DNA from: an uncultured Ectothiorhodospiraceae bacterium
Lineage (GTDB): Bacteria; Pseudomonadota; Gammaproteobacteria; Nevskiales; Oceanococcaceae
Length of the DNA stretch: 64,000 nt
NCBI GenBank assembly: GCA_937141935.1
Contig: CAKZQS010000045.1
Span: 1 to 64,000, forward strand
Direction: 5' to 3'
Shown here: positions 26,799 to 36,446 of the stretch, piece by piece
How positions within the stretch are numbered: the stretch's first letter is position 1
Layout of the letters: every line of letters begins with the position of its first letter
The notes under the pieces: generated by a model
Databases searched by the model: none
What the model was told of the DNA's origin: nothing
Seen by the model: the letters and a program-made list of their open reading frames with translations, nothing else
Made by a program: the position numbers and the translations under genes

Positions 26799-28355
26799 GT
26801 GCTGAGCAAACTGAACCCGCAGGAGATGATCGGCGTGCTGCGCCGCGACGCCTGGCACCACCGCCGGGCGCTGGCAGCGGTCTTCGCCGTGGTCCTGGTC
26901 ACCCTGCCGCTGATCGGCGGCGGCGTGCCCAAGCAATACACCTCCTCCACCACGATCTATGTCGAGGAGCGCAACATTCTCGGCCCGCTGATGAAGGGCA
27001 CCGCCGTGCAGGGCGAGGTCGCCGACCGCGCCCGGGTGGCCCAGGAGATGATCTCCGGGCGCAAGCTGATGGCCCAGGTGCTGCGCGAAAACGGTTTCAT
27101 TGGCCCGCAGACCACGGCCAAGGAAAAAGAGGCGCTGATCAACGCGATGGTGGCGCGCACCGAAATCACCAATCGCGGCAAGAACCTGATCCACATCGAA
27201 TACAGCGACGGCGACCCCGAGCGCGCCGCCGCCGTGACGCAGGATCTGGCCGAGCAGTTCATCGCCGCGAGCCACGAGGCCAAGGTCGAGGAAAGCCAGG
27301 CCGCCTATGACTTCATCACCGAACAGGTGCGCGAGTACGAAACTTCGCTGGCCGGCTCCGAAGGCAAGCTGAAGAGCTTTATCGAGAGCGAATCCGGCGC
27401 GCGCCCTGGCGCCGACGTCGAGGTCGCCCGCCGGGTGGCCGACCTGCGCACCCGCGAGGAGCAGATCGCCCAGGAGCTGCGCGAGGCCCGCATCCTGGCC
27501 AGCACGCTGGAGCAGCAGCTGTCGGCCAAGGCCTCCAGCAGCGCCGCCCAGGCCCGCACCCAGGGCCTGCGCGCCCGGGAAAGCGAGCTGCTCGGGCGTC
27601 TGGCCGACCTGCGCCTGAGTTATACGGATGAGCACCCGGACGTGCGCCGCACCGAGCGCCAGCTGGCCAACGTGCGCGCGCAGATCCAGCAGGTGCAGTC
27701 CAGCCCGGCCAGTGCCGGCAGCAACGTGGCCAGCGCGGGTGGCGGTGGCGAGCTGCAGACGGTACTGGGCGATCTGGAGCGAGAGTCCTATCGCGTCAAC
27801 GCCGAGATCGAAACCCTGGAGTCGCGCCTGGCCGAGACCCGCGAACGCCTGGACGAAGAGAGCGGCCGCCAACGTCAGATCAGCGCGGTGGAACGCAAGC
27901 TCTCCGGTCTGGAGCGCGATTTCGAAATGAACGAGAACTTCCACCGCGACCTGCTACAGCGTCGCGAGATGGCCAAGGTCTCGCTGGATCTGGCCCGTGC
28001 CGGCAAGGGCATCACGTTGCGTATCGACGAGCCCGCCCACGTGCCGCAGCGCCCCAGCGGCCTGCAGCCGATCCACTTCATCGCCGCCGCGCCGTTGCTG
28101 GCGCTGGCCTTCCCCTTCGGTGCCGTCGTCGCGCTGAACCAGTTCGACCCGCGGGTTCGCCATTCGAGCCTGCTGGTGCGGGAGTTCCAGCTGCACGACG
28201 TCATCGAAATTCCCCAGCACCGCACCCGCTGGGAACTGCTGCGCCAGCAGTCGGCCACGGTGGCCGCCGTGCTGATCGCCGCAGCCGGCATCGGCGGCTT
28301 CATTGTCGCCAGCCTCTGGATTAACCCCGGACTCATCTCGCAGGTGATCGCATGA
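26799..28355 (+). CDS. Polysaccharide chain-length determinant (Wzc/GumC N-terminal type, XrtA associated)
   Basis: A 518-residue Wzz-domain inner-membrane protein. The first TM helix is near residues 27-45 and the second near 493-512. A long periplasmic coiled coil lies between them (for example RTREEQIAQELREARILAS and SYRVNAEIETLESRLAETR). The pre-TM Pro-rich motif PAHVPQRPSGLQPIHFIA is present. It lacks a kinase domain, which is encoded separately by the next gene (ATGA overlap). The GTG start at 26799 has GGAGCG upstream. It controls chain length and links export to the outer-membrane channel. Confidence 0.93.
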   Translation: MLSKLNPQEMIGVLRRDAWHHRRALAAVFAVVLVTLPLIGGGVPKQYTSSTTIYVEERNILGPLMKGTAVQGEVADRARVAQEMISGRKLMAQVLRENGFIGPQTTAKEKEALINAMVARTEITNRGKNLIHIEYSDGDPERAAAVTQDLAEQFIAASHEAKVEESQAAYDFITEQVREYETSLAGSEGKLKSFIESESGARPGADVEVARRVADLRTREEQIAQELREARILASTLEQQLSAKASSSAAQARTQGLRARESELLGRLADLRLSYTDEHPDVRRTERQLANVRAQIQQVQSSPASAGSNVASAGGGGELQTVLGDLERESYRVNAEIETLESRLAETRERLDEESGRQRQISAVERKLSGLERDFEMNENFHRDLLQRREMAKVSLDLARAGKGITLRIDEPAHVPQRPSGLQPIHFIAAAPLLALAFPFGAVVALNQFDPRVRHSSLLVREFQLHDVIEIPQHRTRWELLRQQSATVAAVLIAAAGIGGFIVASLWINPGLISQVIA

Positions 28356-29257
28356 GAAGCAACGCCGCCCTTGCCCGCCGCATGGACAGCCCCGCCGAGG
28401 ACGCCGAGCTGCGCCCCGAGACGGAGCTGCCGCCGACCCCCGAGGAGGCCAGCGCCGAGCCCGCCGCGCCGAAGCCGGCCGAGGAGCCGCGCATGCATTT
28501 GCCGGCCAACCGGCCAACCCGGCTGCCGACCGCCGTCGGCGAGCGGGCGCTGACCCGGCGCCAGATCGCCAGCCGGCGCGAGCCGCGGCCGGTCAGCCCC
28601 TCGGTGCTGACGCGCCTGCGCTGCATCCACCCGCAAACGCCGGACCAGGACGTGCTGCAGGCCTTCCTGGCGCTGCGCTCGCTGGCCGTGCAGAAGAACG
28701 CGGTGCGCAACAAGCTGATCATGGTGACGGGCATCGACGAGGGCGCCGGCGCCAGCTATGTGTCGATGAATCTGGCCGCCGCCTTCGCCATGGACACCAG
28801 CCGTACGGCGGTCATCGTCGAGGCCGACATGGCGCACGGTAGCCCCTACGAGCCGCTGCTGCCCAAGAACGCCGCCGGCATCTCCGACCTGATCGAGGAC
28901 GAGAAGCTGGGCGTGGCCGACGTGCTGCATGCGCTGCCGGTGCCGCGCCTGAGCGCCGTGCCCGCCGGGCAGCGCCGCAATACCCCGATCGAGGTCTTCA
29001 CCGAGCCCGCGGCCGCCGACGCGCTGCAGGAGCTGGCCGAGCGCTACCCCGACCGCAGTGTCATCGTCGACGCGCCGCCGATAGGCAGCAGCTACGACGC
29101 GCGCGTGCTGCGCGACCTCTGCGACGTGGTGATCCTGGTCGTGCCGCATGCCGGCGCGACGCTGCAGCAGATCGAGGACGCGCTGGCGCAGATCCCGGCC
29201 GAGAAGCACCTGGCCGTGGTCTACAACCAGCTGCCGCGCACGGGCAACGAACGCTAG
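28352..29257 (+). CDS. BY-kinase-like ParA-fold ATPase with altered Walker A
   Basis: A 301-residue protein of the XrtA-associated tyrosine-autokinase family. The N-terminal 90 residues are Pro/Ala/Glu-rich linker. In the Walker A position the usual GEGKS is G131-A-G-A-S135, so the lysine is Ala134. Walker A prime reads VIVEADM and Walker B VIVDAPP. There is no C-terminal tyrosine cluster; the chain ends LPRTGNER. ATP turnover and autophosphorylation therefore look impaired. It still may bind the chain-length protein cytoplasmic face and regulate assembly. A matching LMW phosphatase with an intact active site occurs at 38626. Confidence 0.85.
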   Translation: MRSNAALARRMDSPAEDAELRPETELPPTPEEASAEPAAPKPAEEPRMHLPANRPTRLPTAVGERALTRRQIASRREPRPVSPSVLTRLRCIHPQTPDQDVLQAFLALRSLAVQKNAVRNKLIMVTGIDEGAGASYVSMNLAAAFAMDTSRTAVIVEADMAHGSPYEPLLPKNAAGISDLIEDEKLGVADVLHALPVPRLSAVPAGQRRNTPIEVFTEPAAADALQELAERYPDRSVIVDAPPIGSSYDARVLRDLCDVVILVVPHAGATLQQIEDALAQIPAEKHLAVVYNQLPRTGNER

Positions 29258-29259
29258 CC

Positions 29260-30795
29260 ATGCCACACCCGGGCGCCCCTCTTCCCCTGCGGCTGCGCCG
29301 CGTCAGCGGCCTGGCCCTGGCGCTGGCTCTGATGGCGGGCACCGACCTCGCCTCCGCCCAGCCAACGGCCGACGCGGCCGGCGCCGCGCCCACGGGCGCC
29401 GCCGACCCTTGCGCGGCCGGCGGCCAGGATGGCGGGGCCGGCGCCGATCAGGCGGCCAGCGAGGCCTGCCGCGACCAGGATCCGGGCGAGCGCCGCCTGC
29501 GCCCGCAGCGCGCCGCGCAGAACCCCGAACGTGGCGGTTTTGAAGGCTTCGCGGTGGCGGGCGGCGTGTCCGGCCTGTACACCGACAACCTGGCCGGCAC
29601 GGCCGAGGGCGAGGAGGCCAGCGCCTATGCCCCGCAAGTCGCCGTGGTCTTTGCCCAGCGCCGGCACAACTGGCGCGCCAACATCGAGGCCGCCGTCCAG
29701 CAGCTGATCTACGACGACGAGCGCTTTGAGGACGAAACCGTCCCCGCGGCCACGGCGCTGCTGGGCGTCGAAAGCCCGGGTGCCGACGTCGAGTGGATTC
29801 TGGCCAACCGCACCGGCCAGGCGGTGGTGGACCCGCTGGCCGCCAACAACCCCGAAAACCGCGAGACCGTGTCCTCGACGCTGGCCGGGCCGGTGGCCAA
29901 CTTCCAGCCCTTCGAGCGCACGCAGATTCAGCTGGGCGCCTTTGCCGGCGACTACCGCCGCCTGGACGAGGGCGACTCCAGCCGGCGCTGGATCGGCCAG
30001 GCCGCCATCGTGCGCCAGGTCCGGCCCACGATCTGGCTGGGCCTGGAAGGCGAATACCTCGACGCGCAGGCGCGCAGCGAGATGGAAGAGGACTACAACC
30101 GCGAGGCGGCCTATGTGACCGGCCGCGCGGTGGGCGCGTTTACCGAAGTGGAAGGCGCGGTGGGCCACGTCTGGATCGAAACCGACGCCGGCCTGGAGGA
30201 TTCCGGCACGGCCGGCTGGCTGGCTGCGCAGCGCGAGCTGGGTGCCCACAGCCTGCGCATGGACTTGCGCCGCGACACCACCGACCCGGGCTTTCGCCTG
30301 GTCGAAACCCTGGGCGCGCAGGCGCGCGGCGGCCCCGAGCTGCTGAGCGTGCTGACGGCAACGGCGCAGATCAGCACCAGCGAGGAGGCCGAGCTGGCCT
30401 GGCTGTGGTCGGCGCCGCGGGTCGGCACCCGCCTGGGCACCCGCTGGCGCGACGAGAATTATCTGGACGCGCCCTTCGACCGCAAGCAAACCCGCACGAC
30501 GCTGTCGGCGCGCTACGAGCTGCTGCCCACGCAAACGGTGCGGGGCGCGATCAGCCGCGGCGAGATCACCTTCCAGGCCAACGAGCGCGAGGACACCTTT
30601 GACGAGGTCGGCCTGGCCTACCTGTGGCGCGTAGGCGCGCTGACGCGGCTGTCACTCGAGGCCGGTTATCGCGAGGTGGAGAGCAGCAACCCGCTGTTCA
30701 ACTTCGAGGAAACGGCCGTGGCCCTGACCCTGGTCTACGGCGCGCCGGTGGCCGCCGACGCGCTGACGCCGCTGAGCTCAGGCGCGCCCCGTTAG
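29260..30795 (+). CDS. Outer-membrane beta-barrel protein of the EPS locus (TIGR03016-like)
   Basis: A 511-residue protein with an N-terminal signal (LALALALMAGTDLASA) and a short disordered Ala-rich segment. A barrel follows, with alternating strands such as GVSGLYTDNLAG, VVFAQRRHNWRANI and FDEVGLAYLWRVGALTRLS, and many two-residue turns. Genes in this position of XrtA-type loci encode a large barrel believed to help EPS secretion. It starts two bases after the kinase-like gene and is last in the first EPS operon. Its stop overlaps the convergent deacetylase by 18 bases. Confidence 0.85.
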   Translation: MPHPGAPLPLRLRRVSGLALALALMAGTDLASAQPTADAAGAAPTGAADPCAAGGQDGGAGADQAASEACRDQDPGERRLRPQRAAQNPERGGFEGFAVAGGVSGLYTDNLAGTAEGEEASAYAPQVAVVFAQRRHNWRANIEAAVQQLIYDDERFEDETVPAATALLGVESPGADVEWILANRTGQAVVDPLAANNPENRETVSSTLAGPVANFQPFERTQIQLGAFAGDYRRLDEGDSSRRWIGQAAIVRQVRPTIWLGLEGEYLDAQARSEMEEDYNREAAYVTGRAVGAFTEVEGAVGHVWIETDAGLEDSGTAGWLAAQRELGAHSLRMDLRRDTTDPGFRLVETLGAQARGGPELLSVLTATAQISTSEEAELAWLWSAPRVGTRLGTRWRDENYLDAPFDRKQTRTTLSARYELLPTQTVRGAISRGEITFQANEREDTFDEVGLAYLWRVGALTRLSLEAGYREVESSNPLFNFEETAVALTLVYGAPVAADALTPLSSGAPR

Positions 30796-31566
30796 CAGGG
30801 ACAGACCCAGATGATGCGGGCTCACATACCAGTCGGACACCGGCACGCGCTGCAGGTGGAAGGCATCCGCGTCCAGCGCGTTGGTGCCCCCGTGGCAGGA
30901 CACGCAGCAGCGAAAGCCGAGCTCGCGAACCACCTCGCGGTTGGCCTCGCTGAGGTTGCGCTCGCCGCCGAAGGGATAGGCGAAGAGATCGATATCCACG
31001 CCCAGTTCCTGCTGCAGCCGCGCCCGCGACTCGGTCAGTTCCTCCCGCGTCTGCTCCGGCGGCAGCGTGCCCAGGTCGGGGTGGTTGACGGTGTGCGCGC
31101 CGATCTCGAAACCGGCCGCGTGCATGGCGCGGACCTCCTCCCAGCTCATCCACGCGGGCGGCGGCGTGATGTCGCGGTCCCATGGCGCCACGCGCTGCGT
31201 GCCGATGAAGCCGGTCGAGATGAAAAAGGTTGCCGGCAGCCCGTGCTTTTGCAGCACCGGGGCGGCCAGGCGCCAGTTGTCCTGGTAGCCGTCGTCAAAG
31301 GTGATCGCCAGCGGCCGACGCGGCAGCGTGCCGGCGTCGCGTCGCGACAGCAGCTCGCCCAGGCTCAGCACGTCGTAGTGCCGGGCCAAAAAGGCGCAGT
31401 AGCGGTCGAATTCGGCCACCCCGCAGGTCAGCCCGTCGCGCATCGCGTCGTTGACCCGGTGAAAGGCCAGGATGACCAGCTGCTCCGGCGCGAGCCAACG
31501 GCCCAGCCCGGCGGCAAACAGCGGCCGGCCGGCCAGATCCTGAACAGAACGCGTATCGAACGCCAC
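30778..31566 (-). CDS. Polysaccharide deacetylase (NodB family), cytosolic type
   Basis: A 262-residue carbohydrate esterase 4 enzyme with an intact active site: ITFDDGY (Asp91, Asp92) and HTVNHPDL (His158, His162). The N-terminal segment (LVILAFHRVND) is of the LLM/XrtA-locus type, and the C-terminal strand has AYPFGG. No signal peptide is visible. It should remove N- or O-acetyl groups from glycan intermediates. It is on the strand opposite to its neighbours, and its upstream region contains a TGACCAAGGTAA motif 70 bases before the ATG. Confidence 0.9.
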   Translation of the reverse strand: MAFDTRSVQDLAGRPLFAAGLGRWLAPEQLVILAFHRVNDAMRDGLTCGVAEFDRYCAFLARHYDVLSLGELLSRRDAGTLPRRPLAITFDDGYQDNWRLAAPVLQKHGLPATFFISTGFIGTQRVAPWDRDITPPPAWMSWEEVRAMHAAGFEIGAHTVNHPDLGTLPPEQTREELTESRARLQQELGVDIDLFAYPFGGERNLSEANREVVRELGFRCCVSCHGGTNALDADAFHLQRVPVSDWYVSPHHLGLSLLTGRA

Positions 31567-31634
31567 CTTACACCTCGCTGCGGGGGGCTAAACCGCCCCA
31601 GTTTCGCAGCTTGCTCGCCCGACCTGAGGCCCGA

Positions 31635-32642
31635 ATGACCAAGGTAACACCCGCCCCGCGCGACCCGAGCCCCGCGCCGCCGCCGCAGACGCCGACGACG
31701 CCCCGCTCGCCGACGCCGGCCACGGACGCCGGCCGGAACGCGGATACGACCGCCGCCGGCCCGGTGCCCAACGCGCTGACCATCGACGTCGAGGACTACT
31801 TCCACGTGGCCTCGCTGGCCGAAGTGATCCGCCCCGACGACTGGCAGGGCCAGGAACAGCGCTGCGTGGCCAGCACCGAGCGCCTGCTGGCGCTGCTGGA
31901 GACGCAGCAGGTGCGCGCCACCTTCTTCGTGCTGGGCTGGGTGGCCGAGCGCGAACCGGCGCTGGTGCGCCGCATCCAGGCGCAGGGCCACGAGATCGCC
32001 TGCCATGGCTACAGCCACCAGCTGGTCTACAACCAGAGCCAGGCCACCTTCCGCGAGGAAACCCGGCGCAGCAAGGCGCTGCTGGAGGACATCACCGGCG
32101 AGCCGGTGCTGGGCTACCGCGCCGCAAGCTATTCGATCACCAAGCGCTCGCTGTGGGCGCTGGACGAGCTGGCCGAGGCCGGCTTTGTTTACGACTCGAG
32201 CATCTTCCCGATTCGCCACGACCGCTACGGCATCCCCGACGCGCCGCCGCAGCCGCATCTGCTGTCGACGCCCAAGGGCTACCCGCTGATCGAGTTCCCG
32301 ATGTCGGCGGCACGCCTGCTGGGCGCCCGCCTGCCGGTCTGCGGCGGCGGCTACTTCCGCCTGCTGCCCTACTGGCTGACCCGCTGGGGCCTGCGCCAGA
32401 TCAACCGTCGCGGCCAGCCCTTCGTGTTTTACCTGCACCCCTGGGAAGTGGACCCGGGCCAGCCGCGGGTCGAGGGCCTGTCCAAGCTCTCGCGCTTCCG
32501 CCACTACAACAACCTCGACCGCACGCTGCCGCGCCTGGAGCAGTTGCTGGGCGAGTTCGACTTTGCCACCGCGCGCACCACGCTGGAGCGGCTGAAGCTG
32601 ATGCCGCGCGAGCCGCTGACCCAACGCATCGAGATCCACTAG
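31635..32642 (+). CDS. XrtA-associated polysaccharide deacetylase (TIGR03006-like)
   Basis: 335 residues from the ATG at 31635. The family core begins NALTIDVEDYFHVASL and includes KATFF-type RATFFVLGWVAERE, EIACHGYSHQLVY, GYRAASYSI and FYLHPWEVD, so the metal-binding Asp/His set is intact. The first 43 residues are Pro/Thr-rich and unusual for the family, whose members start near this point. A GTG at 31764 would give a 292-residue protein without the extension. It begins the second EPS operon (FemAB-like gene two bases downstream). Confidence 0.85.
   Translation: MTKVTPAPRDPSPAPPPQTPTTPRSPTPATDAGRNADTTAAGPVPNALTIDVEDYFHVASLAEVIRPDDWQGQEQRCVASTERLLALLETQQVRATFFVLGWVAEREPALVRRIQAQGHEIACHGYSHQLVYNQSQATFREETRRSKALLEDITGEPVLGYRAASYSITKRSLWALDELAEAGFVYDSSIFPIRHDRYGIPDAPPQPHLLSTPKGYPLIEFPMSAARLLGARLPVCGGGYFRLLPYWLTRWGLRQINRRGQPFVFYLHPWEVDPGQPRVEGLSKLSRFRHYNNLDRTLPRLEQLLGEFDFATARTTLERLKLMPREPLTQRIEIH
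31636..31647. promoter_or_regulatory. TGACCAAGGTAA motif between divergent deacetylase genes
   Basis: It lies 70 bases before the minus-strand deacetylase and exactly where the plus-strand neighbour could start (ATG ACC AAG GTA). This overlap makes the neighbour's start doubtful. Confidence 0.45.
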
Positions 32643-32644
32643 CC

Positions 32645-33673
32645 ATGAACATCACCCGCATTCCGCCCCGGCAAATCGCCGAATGGGACGCCTACGTGGC
32701 CGCGCATGCCGAGGGCAGCCCCTGGCACCTGAGCTGCTGGGCCGGCCTGATTCAGACCCTGTTCGGCCACGAGCCGCATTACCTGATGGCCGTCGACGAC
32801 GCGGGGCAGACCCGCGGCGTGCTGCCGATGATCGAGATGCGCTCGCGGCTATTCGGCCACTTCCTGTGCTCCGTGCCCTATTTCAACTACGGCGGCGTAC
32901 TGGCCGACGACCGCGACACCCGCGCGGCGCTGATCGACAAGGCCTGCCGGCTGACCCGCGAGCGCGGCGCCGAGCACCTGGAGCTGCGCCACCAGACGCC
33001 CTTTGGCGAAGACCTGGCGCAAAAGACGCACAAGCTGTCGATGTGGCTGGAGCTGCCCGAGTCCAGCGAGGCGCTGTGGAAGGGCTTCAAGAGCAAGCTG
33101 CGCTCGCAGATTCGCCGCCCCGGCAAGGAGGGCGCCACGGCCCGCGTCGGCGGCCCGGAGCTGCTGGATGATTTTTACGCCGTGTTCAGCCGCAACATGC
33201 GCGACCTGGGCACGCCGGTGTACCCGAAGGATTTTTTCCGCCACGTCATGGGCACGCCACCGGAGGCCGTGCTGGTCGTCGTCTACCTGGAGCAGCAGCC
33301 GGTCGCCGCCGGCATGCTGGTGGGCTTTGGCGACCGCATCGAGATCCCCTGGGCCTCCTCGCTGCGCGAGTACAACCGCCAGTCGGTCAACATGCTGCTG
33401 TACTGGCAGGCGCTGCAGTACGCCTGCGAGCAGGGCTATCGCATCTTCGATTTCGGCCGCAGCAGCCGCGACGAGAGCACCCACCGCTTCAAAAAGCAAT
33501 GGGGCGCCGAGGAGGTGCCGCTGACCTGGGAGTACTGGCTGCCCGAGGGCCATGCCCTGCCGGAGCTGAACAAGGACAACCCCAAGTACGCGCTGGCCAT
33601 CCGCGCCTGGCAGCACCTGCCGCTGGCCGTGGCCAATCGCATCGGCCCGCCGCTGGTTCGCAACCTGCCCTAA
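32645..33673 (+). CDS. FemAB-like GNAT-fold protein (XrtA/PEP-CTERM associated)
   Basis: A 342-residue protein of the FemAB family seen in XrtA EPS loci (TIGR03019 type): SPWHLSCWAGLIQTLFGHEP near the start, WKGFKSKLRSQIRRPGKEG, PVYPKDFFRHV, LYWQALQYACEQGYRIFDFG and KKQWGAEEV. FemAB proteins transfer aminoacyl groups from tRNA to an acceptor, so this one may aminoacylate a sugar or lipid. It lies between a deacetylase that could expose an amine and the flippase, which suits decoration of amino sugars before export. The role is inferred. Confidence 0.88.
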   Translation: MNITRIPPRQIAEWDAYVAAHAEGSPWHLSCWAGLIQTLFGHEPHYLMAVDDAGQTRGVLPMIEMRSRLFGHFLCSVPYFNYGGVLADDRDTRAALIDKACRLTRERGAEHLELRHQTPFGEDLAQKTHKLSMWLELPESSEALWKGFKSKLRSQIRRPGKEGATARVGGPELLDDFYAVFSRNMRDLGTPVYPKDFFRHVMGTPPEAVLVVVYLEQQPVAAGMLVGFGDRIEIPWASSLREYNRQSVNMLLYWQALQYACEQGYRIFDFGRSSRDESTHRFKKQWGAEEVPLTWEYWLPEGHALPELNKDNPKYALAIRAWQHLPLAVANRIGPPLVRNLP

Positions 33674-33676
33674 TCG

Positions 33677-35152
33677 ATGGAGCCGCCTCCACAGACGGCC
33701 GACCGCTCCATCCGCCACAAGGTTATTCACGGCTTCGCCTGGCTCGGCTCGGCGAAGCTGGTGGCGCAGATCGGCTCCTGGGCCGCGACGCTGATCGTCG
33801 CCCGCATCCTCGACCCGGCCGATTACGGCCTGGTCGCGATTGCGGGCGTGTTCCTGGGCCTGGCCGACATGCTGGTCGAGATGGGCGTGACCGAGGGCCT
33901 GATCCAGCGTTCGCGCAGCACGCGCCGGCAGGAGGACGGGCTCTTTTACATCAACCTCGGCGCCGCGGTGGTGATCTACGCGGCGTTGTGGAGCCTGGCG
34001 CCGTGGATCGGCGCGCTTTATGACAACGCCGAGCTGAGCGACGTGCTGCGCGTGGCCGGCCTGGGCATGATCCTGCTGGCGCTGCGCTCGGTGCCCTACG
34101 CGCTGACGATGCAGCAGCTCGACTACCGCTACGCGGCGATCACCGAAACCATCGGCCAGCTGCTCGGTGCGGCGGCCGCCATCGGGCTGGCGATTGCCGG
34201 CTTTGGCGTGTGGAGCCTGATCCTGTCCTTTCTGCTGCGCAACGCGATCCTGGCGCTGGTCTACCTGCACCGCCTGGGGCGGCTGCCACGGCTGGCCTTC
34301 TCCTGGCCGGAGGTGGCGCCGCTGCTGGCCTTCGCCTGGAAGCTGATGAACTCGCGGCTGATGCGCTTTACCTACATGCGCGCCGACATCTTCGTCATCG
34401 GTAAGGCGCTGGGCGAGAAGGCCGCCGGCTTTTTCGACATGGCCGCCCAGTTCGCCACGATTCCGCTGGACAAGATCGGCACGCTGTTCAACCGCGTGGC
34501 CATGCCGGCGGTGTCGCGCATCAAGGAGTCGCGCGACGAGGCCCGCGAGCTGTTCCTGGACATGCACCACTACCTGCTGCTGCTGGCCGCGCCGCCGTTG
34601 ATCGGCCTGGCGCTGGTGGCCGAAGACCTGATCGTGCTGCTGCTGACCGACAAGTGGCTGCCGGCCGCACAGGTGCTGCAGCTGCTGTGCCTGGTCAACC
34701 TGCTGCGGCTGTCCGGCATGCTGGTCTCGCCGATCCTGATCGCACGGGGTCAGCCCAACCGCATCGTGGTCTTCAACTTGGCCTGCCTGCTGTTGCTGCC
34801 ACCCGCCTTTTACCTGGGCGTGCAGTGGGGCGTGATCGGCGTGGCGCTGGCCTGGCTGCTGGCCTACCCGCTGCCCTACACCATGCTGCTGCGCGACGTG
34901 TTCGCCGACCTGGCCATCACGCCGCGCCGCTTCGTGGCCTCGATCGCGGTGCCCGCGGCCACCTGCGCCGGCATGGCGCTGGCGGTGTGGGCGGCGCAGC
35001 AGTTCGTGGCGCCCGGTCTCATGCGGTTGGTCACGAGCGTTTTGGTGGGGGTGGCGGCCTATGTTGTTCTAATCGCCGGGCTTTTTCCTCAAGAAATCCA
35101 GCGTGCACGCGAAGGCATCGCCGTACTCCGCAATCCGCAAACGGCCGGCTGA
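33677..35152 (+). CDS. Lipopolysaccharide/EPS flippase (Wzx/PST family)
   Basis: A 491-residue MOP-superfamily membrane protein with about 12-14 predicted helices. The opening KVIHGFAWLGSAKLVAQIGS and the segment ARILDPADYGLVAIAGVFLG are PST hallmarks. It should move lipid-linked repeat units across the inner membrane. It starts three bases after the FemAB-like gene. The start codon of the next gene lies 50 bases before its stop. Confidence 0.9.
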   Translation: MEPPPQTADRSIRHKVIHGFAWLGSAKLVAQIGSWAATLIVARILDPADYGLVAIAGVFLGLADMLVEMGVTEGLIQRSRSTRRQEDGLFYINLGAAVVIYAALWSLAPWIGALYDNAELSDVLRVAGLGMILLALRSVPYALTMQQLDYRYAAITETIGQLLGAAAAIGLAIAGFGVWSLILSFLLRNAILALVYLHRLGRLPRLAFSWPEVAPLLAFAWKLMNSRLMRFTYMRADIFVIGKALGEKAAGFFDMAAQFATIPLDKIGTLFNRVAMPAVSRIKESRDEARELFLDMHHYLLLLAAPPLIGLALVAEDLIVLLLTDKWLPAAQVLQLLCLVNLLRLSGMLVSPILIARGQPNRIVVFNLACLLLLPPAFYLGVQWGVIGVALAWLLAYPLPYTMLLRDVFADLAITPRRFVASIAVPAATCAGMALAVWAAQQFVAPGLMRLVTSVLVGVAAYVVLIAGLFPQEIQRAREGIAVLRNPQTAG

Positions 35153-36446
35153 GCCGCGCCGCCGCCAGCCGCGTGCGAGCGCCGCCAGCGCGGGCGGCAG
35201 CGCGGGCCTGATCGAGTCCGGCCCGCGCTGGATGTTCCTGCTCTATTGCGGCTATTTCTTCGTCGAATTCATGCGCCCGCAGGATCTGCTGCCGGCGCTG
35301 GGCGCGGCCAAGCCGGGCATGCTGATGGCCCTGCCGCTGGCCGCCGCCTGGGTCATCAAGGGCGACAAGAGCGTGCTAGGCGACCGGCTGGTCAAGCTGT
35401 ACATCGCGCTACTCGCCCTGACGGCCCTGTCGACGCTGTATGCCGTCAACACCTTCTGGCCGGTGTCCAGCGCGAAGACGCTGACGCTGTACCTGCTGTG
35501 CGCGGCGCTGCCGGCCTCCTTTCTGCTCAGCGACGCCTTTCGGCTGCGGCGCTTCTTCGACCTCTTCCTGCTGATCAACTGCGGCCTGTCGGTCTATGCG
35601 CTGACCCATGCGGGCCGCGGGCCCGGGTCCTTCCTCGGCGACGAAAACGACCTGGCGCTGTGCGTGAACTTTGCGATGCCCTTCGCGATGTACTTCGCGC
35701 TGTTGCCCGGCACGCCACTGCGCCAGCGGCTGCTCTACGGCGCCGCCACCGGGCTGATGATCGCCGCCGTGGTGGCCTCCGGTTCGCGCGGCGGTTTTGT
35801 GACCACGGTAGCCGTGCTGCTCGGCGTGGTGCTGCTGTCCAAGCGGCCGGTGCGCTACCTGCTGGTGGTGGGCCTGGTCGCCGGCATCGCGGCGCTGAGC
35901 CTGCCCGATCAGTACGTCAGCGAGATGGAAACGATCTCCGACACCGGCGACAGCACCCGCCAGGACCGCATCTGGTCCTGGAAGATGGGCTATCGCATGT
36001 GGCAGGACAACCCCTGGCTGGGCGTGGGCGCCGGCAACTACCCCTGGCGCGTGGCCGAGTACGAATGGCAATCGCCGGAGTTCGACCCGCAAACAATGAA
36101 ACTGCACGCCGGCCGCGCCGCACACAGCTTTTATGTGTCGGTGCTCTCGGAACTGGGCCTGGTCGGCAGCGTGCTGATGACCTGGCTGCTGTGGTCGATG
36201 TGGCGCCGCCAGCGGCGCTGCGCGCGCGCGGCCCGCGACAGCCAGGGCGACGCCGAGCTGGAGTTCCTCGACGCGCTGTCGCGCGGCCTGCAGGTGGCGC
36301 TGGGGGCCTTTTTGGCCGGCGGCCTGTTTCTCACCGTGCATTTCTACCCCTACCCCTGGGTGCTCGTGGGCTGGACGCTGGCCGTCGAACGCGTCATCCG
36401 GCTGCGCCTGCGCGCGCTGGGTCGCAGCGATGAGGCCTTCGCATGA
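35103..36446 (+). CDS. O-antigen polymerase/ligase family protein (Wzy-like)
   Basis: A 447-residue polytopic protein with about 10-12 helices. The Wzy/WaaL features are GSFLGDENDLALCVNFAMPFA, ASGSRGGFVTTVAVLLG, WKMGYRMWQDNPWLGVGAGNY and HAGRAAHSFYVSVLSELG, the last being the periplasmic His-containing motif. It should polymerise the repeat units. The GTG at 35103 has a weak ribosome site and overlaps the flippase by 50 bases; a later start is possible because the first 40 residues are Arg/Ala-rich. Confidence 0.87.
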   Translation: MHAKASPYSAIRKRPAEPRRRQPRASAASAGGSAGLIESGPRWMFLLYCGYFFVEFMRPQDLLPALGAAKPGMLMALPLAAAWVIKGDKSVLGDRLVKLYIALLALTALSTLYAVNTFWPVSSAKTLTLYLLCAALPASFLLSDAFRLRRFFDLFLLINCGLSVYALTHAGRGPGSFLGDENDLALCVNFAMPFAMYFALLPGTPLRQRLLYGAATGLMIAAVVASGSRGGFVTTVAVLLGVVLLSKRPVRYLLVVGLVAGIAALSLPDQYVSEMETISDTGDSTRQDRIWSWKMGYRMWQDNPWLGVGAGNYPWRVAEYEWQSPEFDPQTMKLHAGRAAHSFYVSVLSELGLVGSVLMTWLLWSMWRRQRRCARAARDSQGDAELEFLDALSRGLQVALGAFLAGGLFLTVHFYPYPWVLVGWTLAVERVIRLRLRALGRSDEAFA

